Part shown: in pieces, positions 25,946 through 33,971 of the stretch
Numbering within the stretch: position 1 is the first letter of the stretch
Layout: each line of letters starts with the position of its first letter
Assembly (NCBI RefSeq): GCF_002860325.1
Contig: NZ_PKOJ01000008.1
Location: 124,001 to 188,000 of the forward strand
DNA length: 64,000 bases
Reading direction: 5' to 3'
Source of the DNA: Neptunicoccus cionae
Lineage (GTDB): Bacteria > Pseudomonadota > Alphaproteobacteria > Rhodobacterales > Rhodobacteraceae
Position numbers and translations under genes: made by a program
Notes under the pieces: generated by a model
Told to the model about the DNA's origin: nothing
The model's database searches: none
What the model saw: only the letters and a program-made list of their open reading frames with translations

Positions 25946-26802
25946 GATGCGGCCTCCGCCCGTTGGTATGCAATTTTTGCTGCGCGTTTTGCCAACACGC
26001 CGGCAACATGGGTGCGGAACTTGATGGTTCCGCGTTTGTCGTTGATGGGATTACACGCGGCACTTGCGGCCTCTGCCAGCGCTTCAAGTGCAGCGTCATC
26101 CAGTTCGGTGCCGATGATCGCGTTTGCAGCCTCTTCCACCAGCAGCACAGTCGGGGCAACCGCACCCAGTGCGACACGGGCTTCGACGATCTTTTTGCCA
26201 TCAAGGCGCAGGTTGATACCGCATCCCACAACCGCAATGTCCATTTCGGTGCGCGGAATAAAGCGCAGGTAGGCGTCGCCGCCGGATTTGCCCCGTGCCG
26301 GAACGTGAACGGCCGTGACCAGTTCACCCGCTTCCAGACTGGTTTTACCCGGAGCCGTGGGAATATCTTCAACCGCGACTTTACGCTCGCCGTTCGGCCC
26401 TGTGACTGTCACGGTTACACCCGCCGCAACCATTGCAGGCACACTGTCCGCCGCCGGAGAGCCGTTGCACAGGTTGCCGGTCAGCGTTGCGCGCCCCTGC
26501 ACCTGTGTTGAACCGATCAGATCCATAGCCTCAACCAGACCCGGCCATTCCTTGCCCAGAGTGTCGTGTTCGCTCATCTCGGCACCGGTGACCGCTACGC
26601 CGATGCGCCAGCCGTCGCCTTCGCGGGTGATATCCGAAACCCCTGCGATTTTCTTGATGTCGATCAGTACATCTGGCGTAACAATGTCTGCGCGCAACTG
26701 CACCAGCACATCCGTCCCACCCGCAAGGAAGCGGGTGACGCCTTGTGCGTCTTTGGCGAGTGCCACTGCATCATCAAAACTGCTTGGCGTATGATACTGC
26801 AT
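25942..26802 (-). CDS. Molybdenum hydroxylase medium subunit, FAD-binding
   Basis: The protein has 286 residues from an ATG after AGGAGAAAAC; a longer in-frame extension upstream lacks a ribosome site. 'RFLAGGTDVLVQLR' and 'IGSTQVQGRATLTGNLCNGSPAADSVPAMVAAG' are the FAD-pyrophosphate-binding segments of the CoxM/XdhB family, followed by the C-terminal domain with 'AYLRFIPRTEMDIAVVGCG'. It passes electrons from the iron-sulfur subunit to an acceptor. First gene of the operon FAD - FeS - Mo - MoaD-like, divergent from the acyl-CoA ligase operon. Confidence 0.93.
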   Translation of the reverse strand: MQYHTPSSFDDAVALAKDAQGVTRFLAGGTDVLVQLRADIVTPDVLIDIKKIAGVSDITREGDGWRIGVAVTGAEMSEHDTLGKEWPGLVEAMDLIGSTQVQGRATLTGNLCNGSPAADSVPAMVAAGVTVTVTGPNGERKVAVEDIPTAPGKTSLEAGELVTAVHVPARGKSGGDAYLRFIPRTEMDIAVVGCGINLRLDGKKIVEARVALGAVAPTVLLVEEAANAIIGTELDDAALEALAEAASAACNPINDKRGTIKFRTHVAGVLAKRAAKIAYQRAEAAS

Positions 26803-27175
26803 GTTTTCTCCTGGTATATAGGTGGAAGCCACCCGTTTTATCGTCTTTGTTCCTGTCCGGACAGGACGTTTCAAACGCCCTTCTCCCGATTTGCCTACAG
26901 GGTAGCGCCTTTGGACAGGCGGCACACCCAGAATCGACATATGGGCAGACCGTGCCTGTGCCACGCCACAGGCGCAAGTAAGAAAAAGCTAATCTGTGGC
27001 TTAGGCCATTGAAAATCTTCAAAGCCCGGCAACAAACGACCTAGGGTCAAATTTCCGTTACGCTAGGGAATTTTCGCAAGCCACTTGCCAAGTCAGGGCC
27101 GATGTTATGACCTGTAGCTGTGCTGGTGTGTAGCCTGTCAGCGGGCTCACCACCCGTTTGGGAGGACGGATCAAC
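26803..27175. promoter_or_regulatory. 373-bp divergent control region (Mo-hydroxylase operon / acyl-CoA ligase operon)
   Basis: No gene is visible. It holds a perfect 16-bp palindrome TCCTGTCCGGACAGGA (26851-26866), 49 bp upstream of the FAD-subunit start. A 7-bp inverted repeat GCCTGTG-N6-CACAGGC (26954-26973) shares the CCTGT/ACAGG core with it. Two copies of CTAGGG lie near 27042 and 27064. A regulator dimer could bind the CCTGT...ACAGG sites and control both operons. No promoter hexamers could be assigned confidently. Confidence 0.45.
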
Positions 27176-27238
27176 ATGAACTTACACGCGATGCTGGCCT
27201 TTGGCCGATGCGCGCCTGACAACAGGCCAATCTCATGA
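27176..27238 (+). CDS. Probable 20-residue leader peptide / upstream ORF
   Basis: An ATG follows a strong GGGAGG ribosome site (about 27160-27165). The ORF of 20 codons ends in TGA that overlaps the ligase ATG (ATGA at 27235-27238). The ligase itself has no good ribosome site, so its translation probably depends on ribosomes finishing this peptide. The sequence 'MNLHAMLAFGRCAPDNRPIS' has no run of a single regulatory amino acid, so classical attenuation is not evident. Confidence 0.55.
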   Translation: MNLHAMLAFGRCAPDNRPIS

Positions 27239-28926
27239 GCGGAATGACACTGGAACAGGCAGCCGCACATATCACTTCAACGGACCCGCGTTTTGCAATT
27301 GAACAGGCCAGAATCCGCGGCGTGGATTACCGCGTGTTCAAAAACGCCCCGCTCCATCTACGGGCCTTGTTGCAGGCTAGCGCTGCGGCCCACGGCAATG
27401 GCGCAGACGAGTATCTGGTCTACCGCGACGAACGGTGGAGCTATGACGCCTTTTGCACGGATGTTTGCAGAATGGCAAAGGTGCTCAGAAACGAACTGGG
27501 CATCAAACAGGGCGACCGCGTTGCGCTGGCAATGCGGAACTATCCCGAACTTCCGATCCTGATGATGGCGATCACCAGCATCGGAGCGGTGGTGGTCTTT
27601 ATGAACGCCTGGTGGACAACAGACGAACTGGAATATGCGCTGAAAGACAGCGGTGCCATTCTGGTCTTTGCTGACGGACCACGGTTTGAACGCATAGCCG
27701 CGCTCGGGGATGCCGCGCCGGACATGATCGCCCTGCGGGACGCCCCGAAAGACGCACGGCGCTACGAAGACCTGCTGGAGAGTGCCGGACCTGCGGGCTG
27801 GCCCGATGTGGAAATCGCCACAGACGACGATATGGCGGTGATGTATTCTTCCGGCACAACCGGCCGCCCGAAAGGCGTGGTACAAACCCATCGCGGCGCG
27901 ATGTCTGCTGTGTTCACCTGGCTGATGTCTCTGGTATTGCCGCCCCTGATGGCGCCTGCCGATGCACCCCCTGCCCCTGATCCCGGACCGCAGGCGATCC
28001 TGATCGTAACGCCCTTGTTTCACGTCACTGCCACCCATCCGATGTTCCTGCTGTCCCTGCCAATGGGCGCGAAACTGGTGCTACTGCACAAATGGGACGC
28101 GGAAGAGGCCGTGCGCGTAATCGAGGCGGAAAAGATTACCCGCTTCCTTGGCGTGCCCACCCAGTCCGCCGATCTGATGGCCGCGGCCAAACGCATGGGC
28201 ACAAGCCTGCCCTGTCTGCAATATGTGGGTGCTGGTGGTGCAAAACGCCCTGCTGCGCAGGTAGCCCAACTAGGAGAGACCTTTCCACAGGCCAACGTGG
28301 CCTCGGGCTGGGGAATGACCGAAACCAACGCTGTCGGGCTTGGCATCACCGGCCCCGATTACGCCGATAAACCCGGCTCTGCGGGCCGCTTGCTCCCCCC
28401 GGTTCAGGACCTTGTGATCCTTGGCGACAACGGCCAGCCGCTTCCCCTTGGCGAAGTGGGCGAACTGACCGTGAAAAGCCCTGCAAACATGCGCTGCTAC
28501 CTGAACAAACCCGATGCCACCGCCGAAGTATTTCAGGACGGTTGGCTGCGCACGGGTGATATGGCGACACTGGACGCCGACGGCTATGTTACGATTGTAG
28601 ATCGCAAGAAGGACATCATCATCCGCGGCGGCGAAAACATCGCCTGTCTGGATGTAGAAGGCGCGTTGCACAAGCATCCCGCCGTGCGGGAGGCGTGTGC
28701 CTTCTCGGTGCCCGACGAAAGACTGGGAGAAATCGTAGGCGCGGGGATCACGCTGCAACAGGGGCAAACCGTCACGGCTGAGGACTTGAACAGTTTCCTT
28801 TCCGCTCACATAGCCCATTTCAAGATACCGGACCGCTACTGGTTCCAAACCACCCCGCTGCCACGCGGTGCGACCGACAAGCTCGACCGTCGCGCCCTGC
28901 GCAGCGCCTGTTTATCAAAGGAGTAG
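27235..28926 (+). CDS. Acyl-CoA synthetase (AMP-forming, FadD-like)
   Basis: The protein has 563 residues. ANL-family motifs in order: phosphate loop 'YSSGTTGRPKG' (about 204-214), 'GWGMTETN', 'RTGDMATLDADGYVTIVDRKKD' and 'IIIRGGENIACLDVE'; a C-terminal catalytic Lys lies in 'GATDKLDRR'. It activates a carboxylic acid to acyl-AMP, then acyl-CoA. As first main gene of an operon with hydroxyacyl-CoA dehydrogenase, hydratase, ACAD11-like dehydrogenase and two SDRs, it probably primes the substrate for that pathway. Translation seems coupled to the 20-residue leader ORF. Chain-length or ring specificity cannot be read. Confidence 0.88.
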   Translation: MSGMTLEQAAAHITSTDPRFAIEQARIRGVDYRVFKNAPLHLRALLQASAAAHGNGADEYLVYRDERWSYDAFCTDVCRMAKVLRNELGIKQGDRVALAMRNYPELPILMMAITSIGAVVVFMNAWWTTDELEYALKDSGAILVFADGPRFERIAALGDAAPDMIALRDAPKDARRYEDLLESAGPAGWPDVEIATDDDMAVMYSSGTTGRPKGVVQTHRGAMSAVFTWLMSLVLPPLMAPADAPPAPDPGPQAILIVTPLFHVTATHPMFLLSLPMGAKLVLLHKWDAEEAVRVIEAEKITRFLGVPTQSADLMAAAKRMGTSLPCLQYVGAGGAKRPAAQVAQLGETFPQANVASGWGMTETNAVGLGITGPDYADKPGSAGRLLPPVQDLVILGDNGQPLPLGEVGELTVKSPANMRCYLNKPDATAEVFQDGWLRTGDMATLDADGYVTIVDRKKDIIIRGGENIACLDVEGALHKHPAVREACAFSVPDERLGEIVGAGITLQQGQTVTAEDLNSFLSAHIAHFKIPDRYWFQTTPLPRGATDKLDRRALRSACLSKE

Positions 28927-28931
28927 ATCTC

Positions 28932-30230
28932 ATGGACACGCACACGGACGTCGCCGACTATCTCGAAACCGCCGGAACGCTGGCTTGGGAAGTGCCAAAC
29001 CTGCCCCATCTGACACCATTGCGCCCTATCAAGACGGTTGGCGTTATCGGCGCTGGCACGATGGGCGGCGGCATTTCGATGAATTTTGTCAACGCCGGTC
29101 TGAACGTGAAAATCGTGGAAACCAAACAGGAGGCGCTGGACCGCGGCCTCGGCGTTGTACGTGCGAACTACGAACGCTCCGCCAAACGGGGGCGTTTCCC
29201 GATGGAAGAAGTGGACGAGCGCATGTCCCGCTTTGAGGGCTGCCTGTCTATCGACGATCTGGCCGACTGTGATCTGGTGATCGAAGCGGTGTTTGAAGAT
29301 ATGGACCTCAAACGCGATATTTTCACCAAACTTGACGCTGTGATGAAACAGGGCGCGATCCTTGCCACCAACACTTCGGCGCTGGATATTGACGAAATCG
29401 CTGCCGTGACCAAACGGCCCGAGGACGTGATCGGCCTGCATTTCTTCTCTCCTGCCAATGTGATGAAACTGCTGGAAATCGTGCGTGCGGATCATACTGC
29501 CAACGATGTTGTGGCCACCTGTATGGATCTGGCCAAAAAGATCGGCAAAGTGGCAACGCTGGTGGGGGTTTGCCCCGGCTTTGTGGGCAACCGCATCCTG
29601 TTTGCCCGTCAGGATCAGGCAAACCGTCTTGTGGCCAAAGGTGTGCTGCCTTGGGACGTGGACGCAGCGCTGAACGCATTTGGCTTTCGGATGGGGCCGT
29701 TCCAGATGTCCGATCTGGCCGGACTGGATATCGGCTGGTCCAAAGGTGCAAAGACGGACAACCCGATCCGCGATGCCCTGTGCGAAATGGACCGTCGCGG
29801 CCAGAAAACCCAAGCGGGTTTTTATGACTACGACGAGAACCGCAACCCCACGCCCTCTGATGTAACTGCAAAGATCATCAAAGACATCACCAAAGCCGAA
29901 CCGATCACCATGCCCGAAAGCGAGATTATCGAAGCCTGTATCTATCCGATGATCAACGAAGCCGTTAAAATCCTTGAAGAAAACAAGGCTCAACGGCCGT
30001 CGGATATTGATGTGGTCTGGATCAACGGCTACGGCTGGCCCGCCGACAAAGGCGGCCCGATGTTCTATGGCGACATGGTCGGTGCAAAGGCGGTTCTGGC
30101 CAAGATGGAAGAACTCGCCAACGAAGATCCATCCTGCGAACCTGCCGCCCTGTTGCGCGAGCTGGCCGCCGAAGATGGCAAATTCACCGACATCAACACC
30201 GGCGGACTGAAAACAAAGGGAGGCGCCTGA
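28932..30230 (+). CDS. 3-hydroxyacyl-CoA dehydrogenase (stand-alone C-terminal half of FadB/FadJ)
   Basis: The protein has 432 residues; the start follows AAAGGAG. 'TVGVIGAGTMGGGISMNFVNAGL' (34-56) is the NAD-binding loop; 'TNTSALDIDEIA' and 'IGLHFFSPANVMKLLEIV' hold the catalytic region (His in 'GLHFF'). Two dehydrogenase C-terminal domains follow, the last with 'DIDVVWINGYGWPADKGGPMFY'. This corresponds to the dehydrogenase part of the multifunctional FadB/FadJ protein without the hydratase domain, which is encoded separately next door. It oxidises 3-hydroxyacyl-CoA to 3-ketoacyl-CoA with NAD+. Confidence 0.92.
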   Translation: MDTHTDVADYLETAGTLAWEVPNLPHLTPLRPIKTVGVIGAGTMGGGISMNFVNAGLNVKIVETKQEALDRGLGVVRANYERSAKRGRFPMEEVDERMSRFEGCLSIDDLADCDLVIEAVFEDMDLKRDIFTKLDAVMKQGAILATNTSALDIDEIAAVTKRPEDVIGLHFFSPANVMKLLEIVRADHTANDVVATCMDLAKKIGKVATLVGVCPGFVGNRILFARQDQANRLVAKGVLPWDVDAALNAFGFRMGPFQMSDLAGLDIGWSKGAKTDNPIRDALCEMDRRGQKTQAGFYDYDENRNPTPSDVTAKIIKDITKAEPITMPESEIIEACIYPMINEAVKILEENKAQRPSDIDVVWINGYGWPADKGGPMFYGDMVGAKAVLAKMEELANEDPSCEPAALLRELAAEDGKFTDINTGGLKTKGGA

Positions 30231-30231
30231 T

Positions 30232-31008
30232 ATGGCTTACGAGTTTATAACCACCGAAAAACGCGGCAACGTGCTGCTGGTCACCATGAACCGGCCCGAG
30301 GTCTACAACGCCATTCACGGCCCGATGCACGATGAAATGTCACAGTGCTGGGATGATTTCGCCGCCGATCCCGATCTCTGGGTGGCGGTGCTGACAGGGG
30401 CTGGCGACAAGGCATTTACCGCCGGTAATGACCTCAAGCACACCGCGCAGGGTGGCAAGGGACCGGTCAGCACCAACGGTTTTGCCGGTCTGTCCTCGCG
30501 CTTTGATCTGGAAAAACCGATTATCGCTGCGGTGAACGGCTTTGCCATGGGCGGGGGTTTTGAAACGGCGCTGTCCTGCGACATCATCATCGCCTCCGAT
30601 CAGGCCACATTCGCCCTGCCCGAAGTGAAGGTCGGCTTCTTTGCCGCCGCTTCCGGTGTGCAGCGCCTGTCCCGCTACATCGGGCGGCTGGCCGCGCAGG
30701 AACTGATGTTCACAGGCCGCAAGATCGACGCTACCGAAGCGCTGGCTTTGGGCTGTGTGAACGCAGTCGTCCCTCACGGCGAACTGCTGGATGCTGCAAT
30801 GGAGAAGGCACAGGAAATCGCCTCCGTCTCTCCCTCCTCCGTCAAGGCCACGAAACGTGTGCTGAACTCCATGAATGTTGCCGAAGGCCTGCCCGAAAGC
30901 AACGAATACAGCCGCGAGGTCATTCAGGACCTCATGAAAACCGAAGACTTCAAAGAAGGCGTCAATGCCTTCGTGGAAAAACGAAAACCGAATTGGGTAA
31001 ACCGCTAA
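30232..31008 (+). CDS. Enoyl-CoA hydratase/isomerase (crotonase family)
   Basis: The protein has 258 residues beginning one base after the previous stop. Crotonase landmarks are an oxyanion-hole 'KAFTAGNDLKH' and 'GFAMGGGFETALSCDIIIA', with catalytic-position Glu111. A second Glu131 in 'FALPEVKVGFFAAASG' lies 20 residues later, the spacing of the two hydratase glutamates. Both acids present supports hydration of 2-enoyl-CoA rather than only isomerisation. It works between the acyl-CoA dehydrogenase and the hydroxyacyl-CoA dehydrogenase in the same operon. Confidence 0.9.
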   Translation: MAYEFITTEKRGNVLLVTMNRPEVYNAIHGPMHDEMSQCWDDFAADPDLWVAVLTGAGDKAFTAGNDLKHTAQGGKGPVSTNGFAGLSSRFDLEKPIIAAVNGFAMGGGFETALSCDIIIASDQATFALPEVKVGFFAAASGVQRLSRYIGRLAAQELMFTGRKIDATEALALGCVNAVVPHGELLDAAMEKAQEIASVSPSSVKATKRVLNSMNVAEGLPESNEYSREVIQDLMKTEDFKEGVNAFVEKRKPNWVNR

Positions 31009-31028
31009 GCGGAAAGGACTATAGAACC

Positions 31029-32330
31029 ATGTCACTCGGAATACACAACGCAAAGCTGAACCAGCTTGCCATGTCTGAAAAGGCACAACCGCTGCTGGAC
31101 GCTGTGATCGCGCATATCCGCGATAACGTCGACCCGATCACCGAGGAATTTTACAAACTGGGCGAAGGCCGCGCCGACCGTTGGTCTTACGCGCCGGGCC
31201 AGTTGGAGCTGTTGGAAACCGCCAAGGTAAAGGCGCGGGAAAACGGGCTGTGGAACTTCTTCCTGCCCAATGCGGAAACCGGCGAGGGCCTGTCCAACCT
31301 CGATTATGCCTATATCGCAGCGGAACTGGGCAAAAACCCTCTGGCCTCTGAAACGCTGAACTGTTCAGCGCCCGATACGGGCAACATGGAAGTGCTGGAA
31401 CGGATCGGCACGCCTGCGCAAAAGGAAAAATGGCTCAAGCCCCTGCTGGCCGGTGAAATCCGTTCCGCCTTTGCCATGACCGAACCGGATGTAGCCTCTT
31501 CAGATGCCAAGAACATCTCCACTTCTGCGGTTCTGGAAAACGGCGAATGGGTCATCAACGGCGAGAAATTCTACATCTCCGGCGCAGGCGATCCACGATG
31601 CAAGATCATGATTACAATGGTGAAAACATCTCCCGATGCGGAACCGTTCAAACAGCAAAGCCAGATCCTCGTGCCTATCGACACACCGGGTGTAGAGATC
31701 CTCGGCCCGATGCACGTCTTCGGCCATGATGATGCGCCTCACGGTCACATGCACATCCGCTTTACCAATGTCCGGGTACCGGAAGAAAACATGCTGCTGG
31801 GTGAAGGTCGCGGCTTTGAAATCAGCCAGCTTCGTCTTGGGCCAGGGCGGATCCACCACTGCATGCGCTCTATCGGTCAGGGCGAACGCGCTCTGGAAAT
31901 GATGCTGGAACGCTCGCTCAGCCGTGAAGCCTTTGGCAAGAAGATCATCGATCTGGGCAAGAATATGGAAACCATTTCCCGCGCACGGATCGAACTGGAA
32001 GCCATGCGCCTGATGGTGCTGAAAGCCGCCCGCGCGATGGACGTGCTTGGCAACAAAGAAGCCCGCATCTGGGTGTCTGCGGTCAAGGCGATGGTACCAG
32101 AGAAAGTCTGCGACATCATTGACCAGTCCATGCAGGTCCACGGTGCCGCCGGTCTGTCCCAGTGGTTCCCGCTGTCTGACATGTACGCCGGTCAGCGCAC
32201 CCTGCGCTTTGCTGATGGTCCGGACGAGGTACACCACCACGTCGTGGCCCGCGCCGAGGTCCAGACTTTCAAAGCGTCCAACGACCGCGCCCCGATCATT
32301 GCCGCCGGTCGCAAGTTTGAAGGACCATAA
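31029..32330 (+). CDS. Acyl-CoA dehydrogenase of the ACAD10/ACAD11 (LvaC-like) type
   Basis: The protein has 433 residues from an ATG after GGAAAGGAC. It carries segments characteristic of the ACAD10/ACAD11 dehydrogenase domain: 'ENGLWNFFLP' (71-80), 'NCSAPDTGNMEVL' (111-123), 'MTEPDVASSDA' (150-160), 'GAGDPRCKI', 'FGHDDAPHGH' and 'GPGRIHHCMRSIG'. The C-terminal catalytic region reads 'ADGPDEVH' (about 395-402), with Asp in the neighbourhood where ordinary enzymes have Glu. In mammals and in bacterial levulinate catabolism, such enzymes act on 4-phosphoacyl-CoA produced by an associated kinase. A matching kinase gene is at 48744-49772, though not in this operon. A plain branched-chain acyl-CoA dehydrogenase is the alternative. 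Confidence 0.85.
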   Translation: MSLGIHNAKLNQLAMSEKAQPLLDAVIAHIRDNVDPITEEFYKLGEGRADRWSYAPGQLELLETAKVKARENGLWNFFLPNAETGEGLSNLDYAYIAAELGKNPLASETLNCSAPDTGNMEVLERIGTPAQKEKWLKPLLAGEIRSAFAMTEPDVASSDAKNISTSAVLENGEWVINGEKFYISGAGDPRCKIMITMVKTSPDAEPFKQQSQILVPIDTPGVEILGPMHVFGHDDAPHGHMHIRFTNVRVPEENMLLGEGRGFEISQLRLGPGRIHHCMRSIGQGERALEMMLERSLSREAFGKKIIDLGKNMETISRARIELEAMRLMVLKAARAMDVLGNKEARIWVSAVKAMVPEKVCDIIDQSMQVHGAAGLSQWFPLSDMYAGQRTLRFADGPDEVHHHVVARAEVQTFKASNDRAPIIAAGRKFEGP

Positions 32331-32332
32331 AC

Positions 32333-33106
32333 ATGACACAACTGTTTGATATGACAGGAAAGGTCGCGCTGCTCACCGGCGCGTCCAAAGGCATGGGGTT
32401 CGAGATGGCCAAAGCTATGGCGCTGCACGGCGCCAAGGTGGTCATTTCTGCCCGTACACAGGAAGATCTGGATAAGGCCGCTGCCGAAATCAACAAGGAA
32501 TGCGGCAAAAGCCGCGCCTTTGGCGTAGCCTGCAATGCGGGCCACAAGGACCAGCTCGAAGCGCTGGTGGAAAAAACCCACGAACTGGCCGGCACTATCG
32601 ACATCCTGTTCGGCAACGCAGGGGTAAACCCCTACTACGGCCCGACATCGGGCATTTCCGACAAAGCCTATGAAAAGACCATGCAGGTCAACGTCCAGTC
32701 CAACCTGTGGCTGGCGCAACTGGTAGCACCCGATATGGAAAAGAACGGCGGCGGATCGATGGTCTTCACATCATCCATCGGTGCGTTCAAGCCTTCGGTC
32801 ATGCTGGGCACTTACGCCATGTCAAAACTGGCAGTGATCGGCCTTGTCCGTAACCTAGCTGCCGAATTCGGCGCCAAGGGCATCCGCGTCAATGCGCTGT
32901 GTCCCGGTGTAGTGCGCACGGAATTCGCCCGAGAGCTGTGGGACAATCCAAAGGCTGCGGAACGGGCCACCAAAGAAATTCCGCTCGGGCGTTTTGGCGA
33001 ACCGGAAGATTTTGCAGGCATCGCGGTCTTCCTTGGCTCCAAAGCCAGCCAGTATATCACCGGACAGGCCTTCACCGTCGATGGCGGTTCGGTCATGTGG
33101 ACATAA
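32333..33106 (+). CDS. Short-chain dehydrogenase/reductase (DHRS4-like)
   Basis: The protein has 257 residues starting two bases after the preceding stop. 'LLTGASKGMGFEMA' (14-27) is the nucleotide-binding motif; 'NAGVNP' follows, and the catalytic set is Ser147/148, Tyr161 and Lys165 ('YAMSK'). C-terminal 'PLGRFGEPEDFAGIAVFLGSKASQYITGQ' is classical SDR. It oxidises or reduces a hydroxy/keto group with NAD(P). In this operon it may reduce a 4-keto acyl-CoA to 4-hydroxy, as LvaD does, or oxidise an alcohol; this is inference from context. Confidence 0.85.
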   Translation: MTQLFDMTGKVALLTGASKGMGFEMAKAMALHGAKVVISARTQEDLDKAAAEINKECGKSRAFGVACNAGHKDQLEALVEKTHELAGTIDILFGNAGVNPYYGPTSGISDKAYEKTMQVNVQSNLWLAQLVAPDMEKNGGGSMVFTSSIGAFKPSVMLGTYAMSKLAVIGLVRNLAAEFGAKGIRVNALCPGVVRTEFARELWDNPKAAERATKEIPLGRFGEPEDFAGIAVFLGSKASQYITGQAFTVDGGSVMWT

Positions 33107-33115
33107 GGGAAGACT

Positions 33116-33886
33116 ATGGAACTCAAAGATAAAATCATCGTCGTCACAGGTGCCGCCGGCGGTATCGGCAAGGCGCTTGCCATTCGCTTCGCCGCAGAAG
33201 GTGCAAAATGCGTAGTCTGCGCCGATCTGGACGGCGACGGCGCAGAAGCCACCGCCAAGGAAATCGGCGGTGTGTCGTTTCAGGTCAATGTTGGCAATGA
33301 AGAGGAAATCAAAGCCCTCATTGACACGACCGAGGCCGAGCAAGGCCCCATTGACCTGTTCTGCTCCAACGCCGGCATCCTTGTGGGCGGCGGCGTCGAA
33401 GTGCCCAATGACGACTGGCAGAAGATCTGGGATATCAACGTGATGTCTCATGTCTGGGCCGCGCGCCACCTTGTCCCGCTGATGAGCAAACGGGGCGGCG
33501 GCTATCTGCTGAACACCGCCTCAGCCGCCGGACTTCTCAACCAAGTCGGTGCCGCCCCTTACGGTGTGACCAAACACGCCGCAGTTGGGCTCGCAGAATG
33601 GTTGGCGCTGACTTACAATGATCAGGGCATCAAAGTGTCGGTTCTCTGCCCGCAGGCGGTCCGTTCCGCCATGACCAAAGGTCATGAGGACGGCGTTGCC
33701 TCGCTCAACGGGATGCTCGAACCCGAAGCCGTGGCCGAGGCCTGCGTGAAGACCATTAACGATGAAACCTTCCTCGTGCTGCCCCATCCCGAAGTGCTGG
33801 ATTACATGCGCAACAAAACCGACAATTACGACAAATGGATCGGCGGGATGCGCAAATTGAACCGCATCTACGGCGGTGCAATCTGA
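33116..33886 (+). CDS. Short-chain dehydrogenase/reductase
   Basis: The protein has 256 residues, 9 bp after the preceding SDR. Motifs: 'VVTGAAGGIGKALA' (9-22), an acidic residue after the second strand ('VVCADLDG') favouring NAD(H), 'NAGILVGGG', and catalytic Ser136, Tyr149 and Lys153. The tail differs from FabG proteins: 'TFLVLPHPEVLDYMRNKTDNYDKWIGGMRKLNRIYGG', a form common in SDRs of CoA and sterol-type catabolic operons. It is the last gene of the operon, followed by a hairpin with a T-rich end. Substrate not identified. Confidence 0.85.
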   Translation: MELKDKIIVVTGAAGGIGKALAIRFAAEGAKCVVCADLDGDGAEATAKEIGGVSFQVNVGNEEEIKALIDTTEAEQGPIDLFCSNAGILVGGGVEVPNDDWQKIWDINVMSHVWAARHLVPLMSKRGGGYLLNTASAAGLLNQVGAAPYGVTKHAAVGLAEWLALTYNDQGIKVSVLCPQAVRSAMTKGHEDGVASLNGMLEPEAVAEACVKTINDETFLVLPHPEVLDYMRNKTDNYDKWIGGMRKLNRIYGGAI

Positions 33887-33930
33887 ACGGCAAGCGGCTC
33901 TTTTTGGGGCAAATATCCCCGCCGGAGGCC

Positions 33931-33959
33931 ATGCGGGACAGGCAACTGTCCCGCATTTT
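33931..33959 (+). terminator. Intrinsic terminator after the ligase-to-SDR operon
   Basis: An 11-bp perfect stem (ATGCGGGACAG / CTGTCCCGCAT) with a GCAA tetraloop is followed by TTTC. It lies in the 85-bp gap between two convergent stops and mainly serves the plus strand. Confidence 0.75.
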
Positions 33960-33971
33960 CATATGAAGGGT

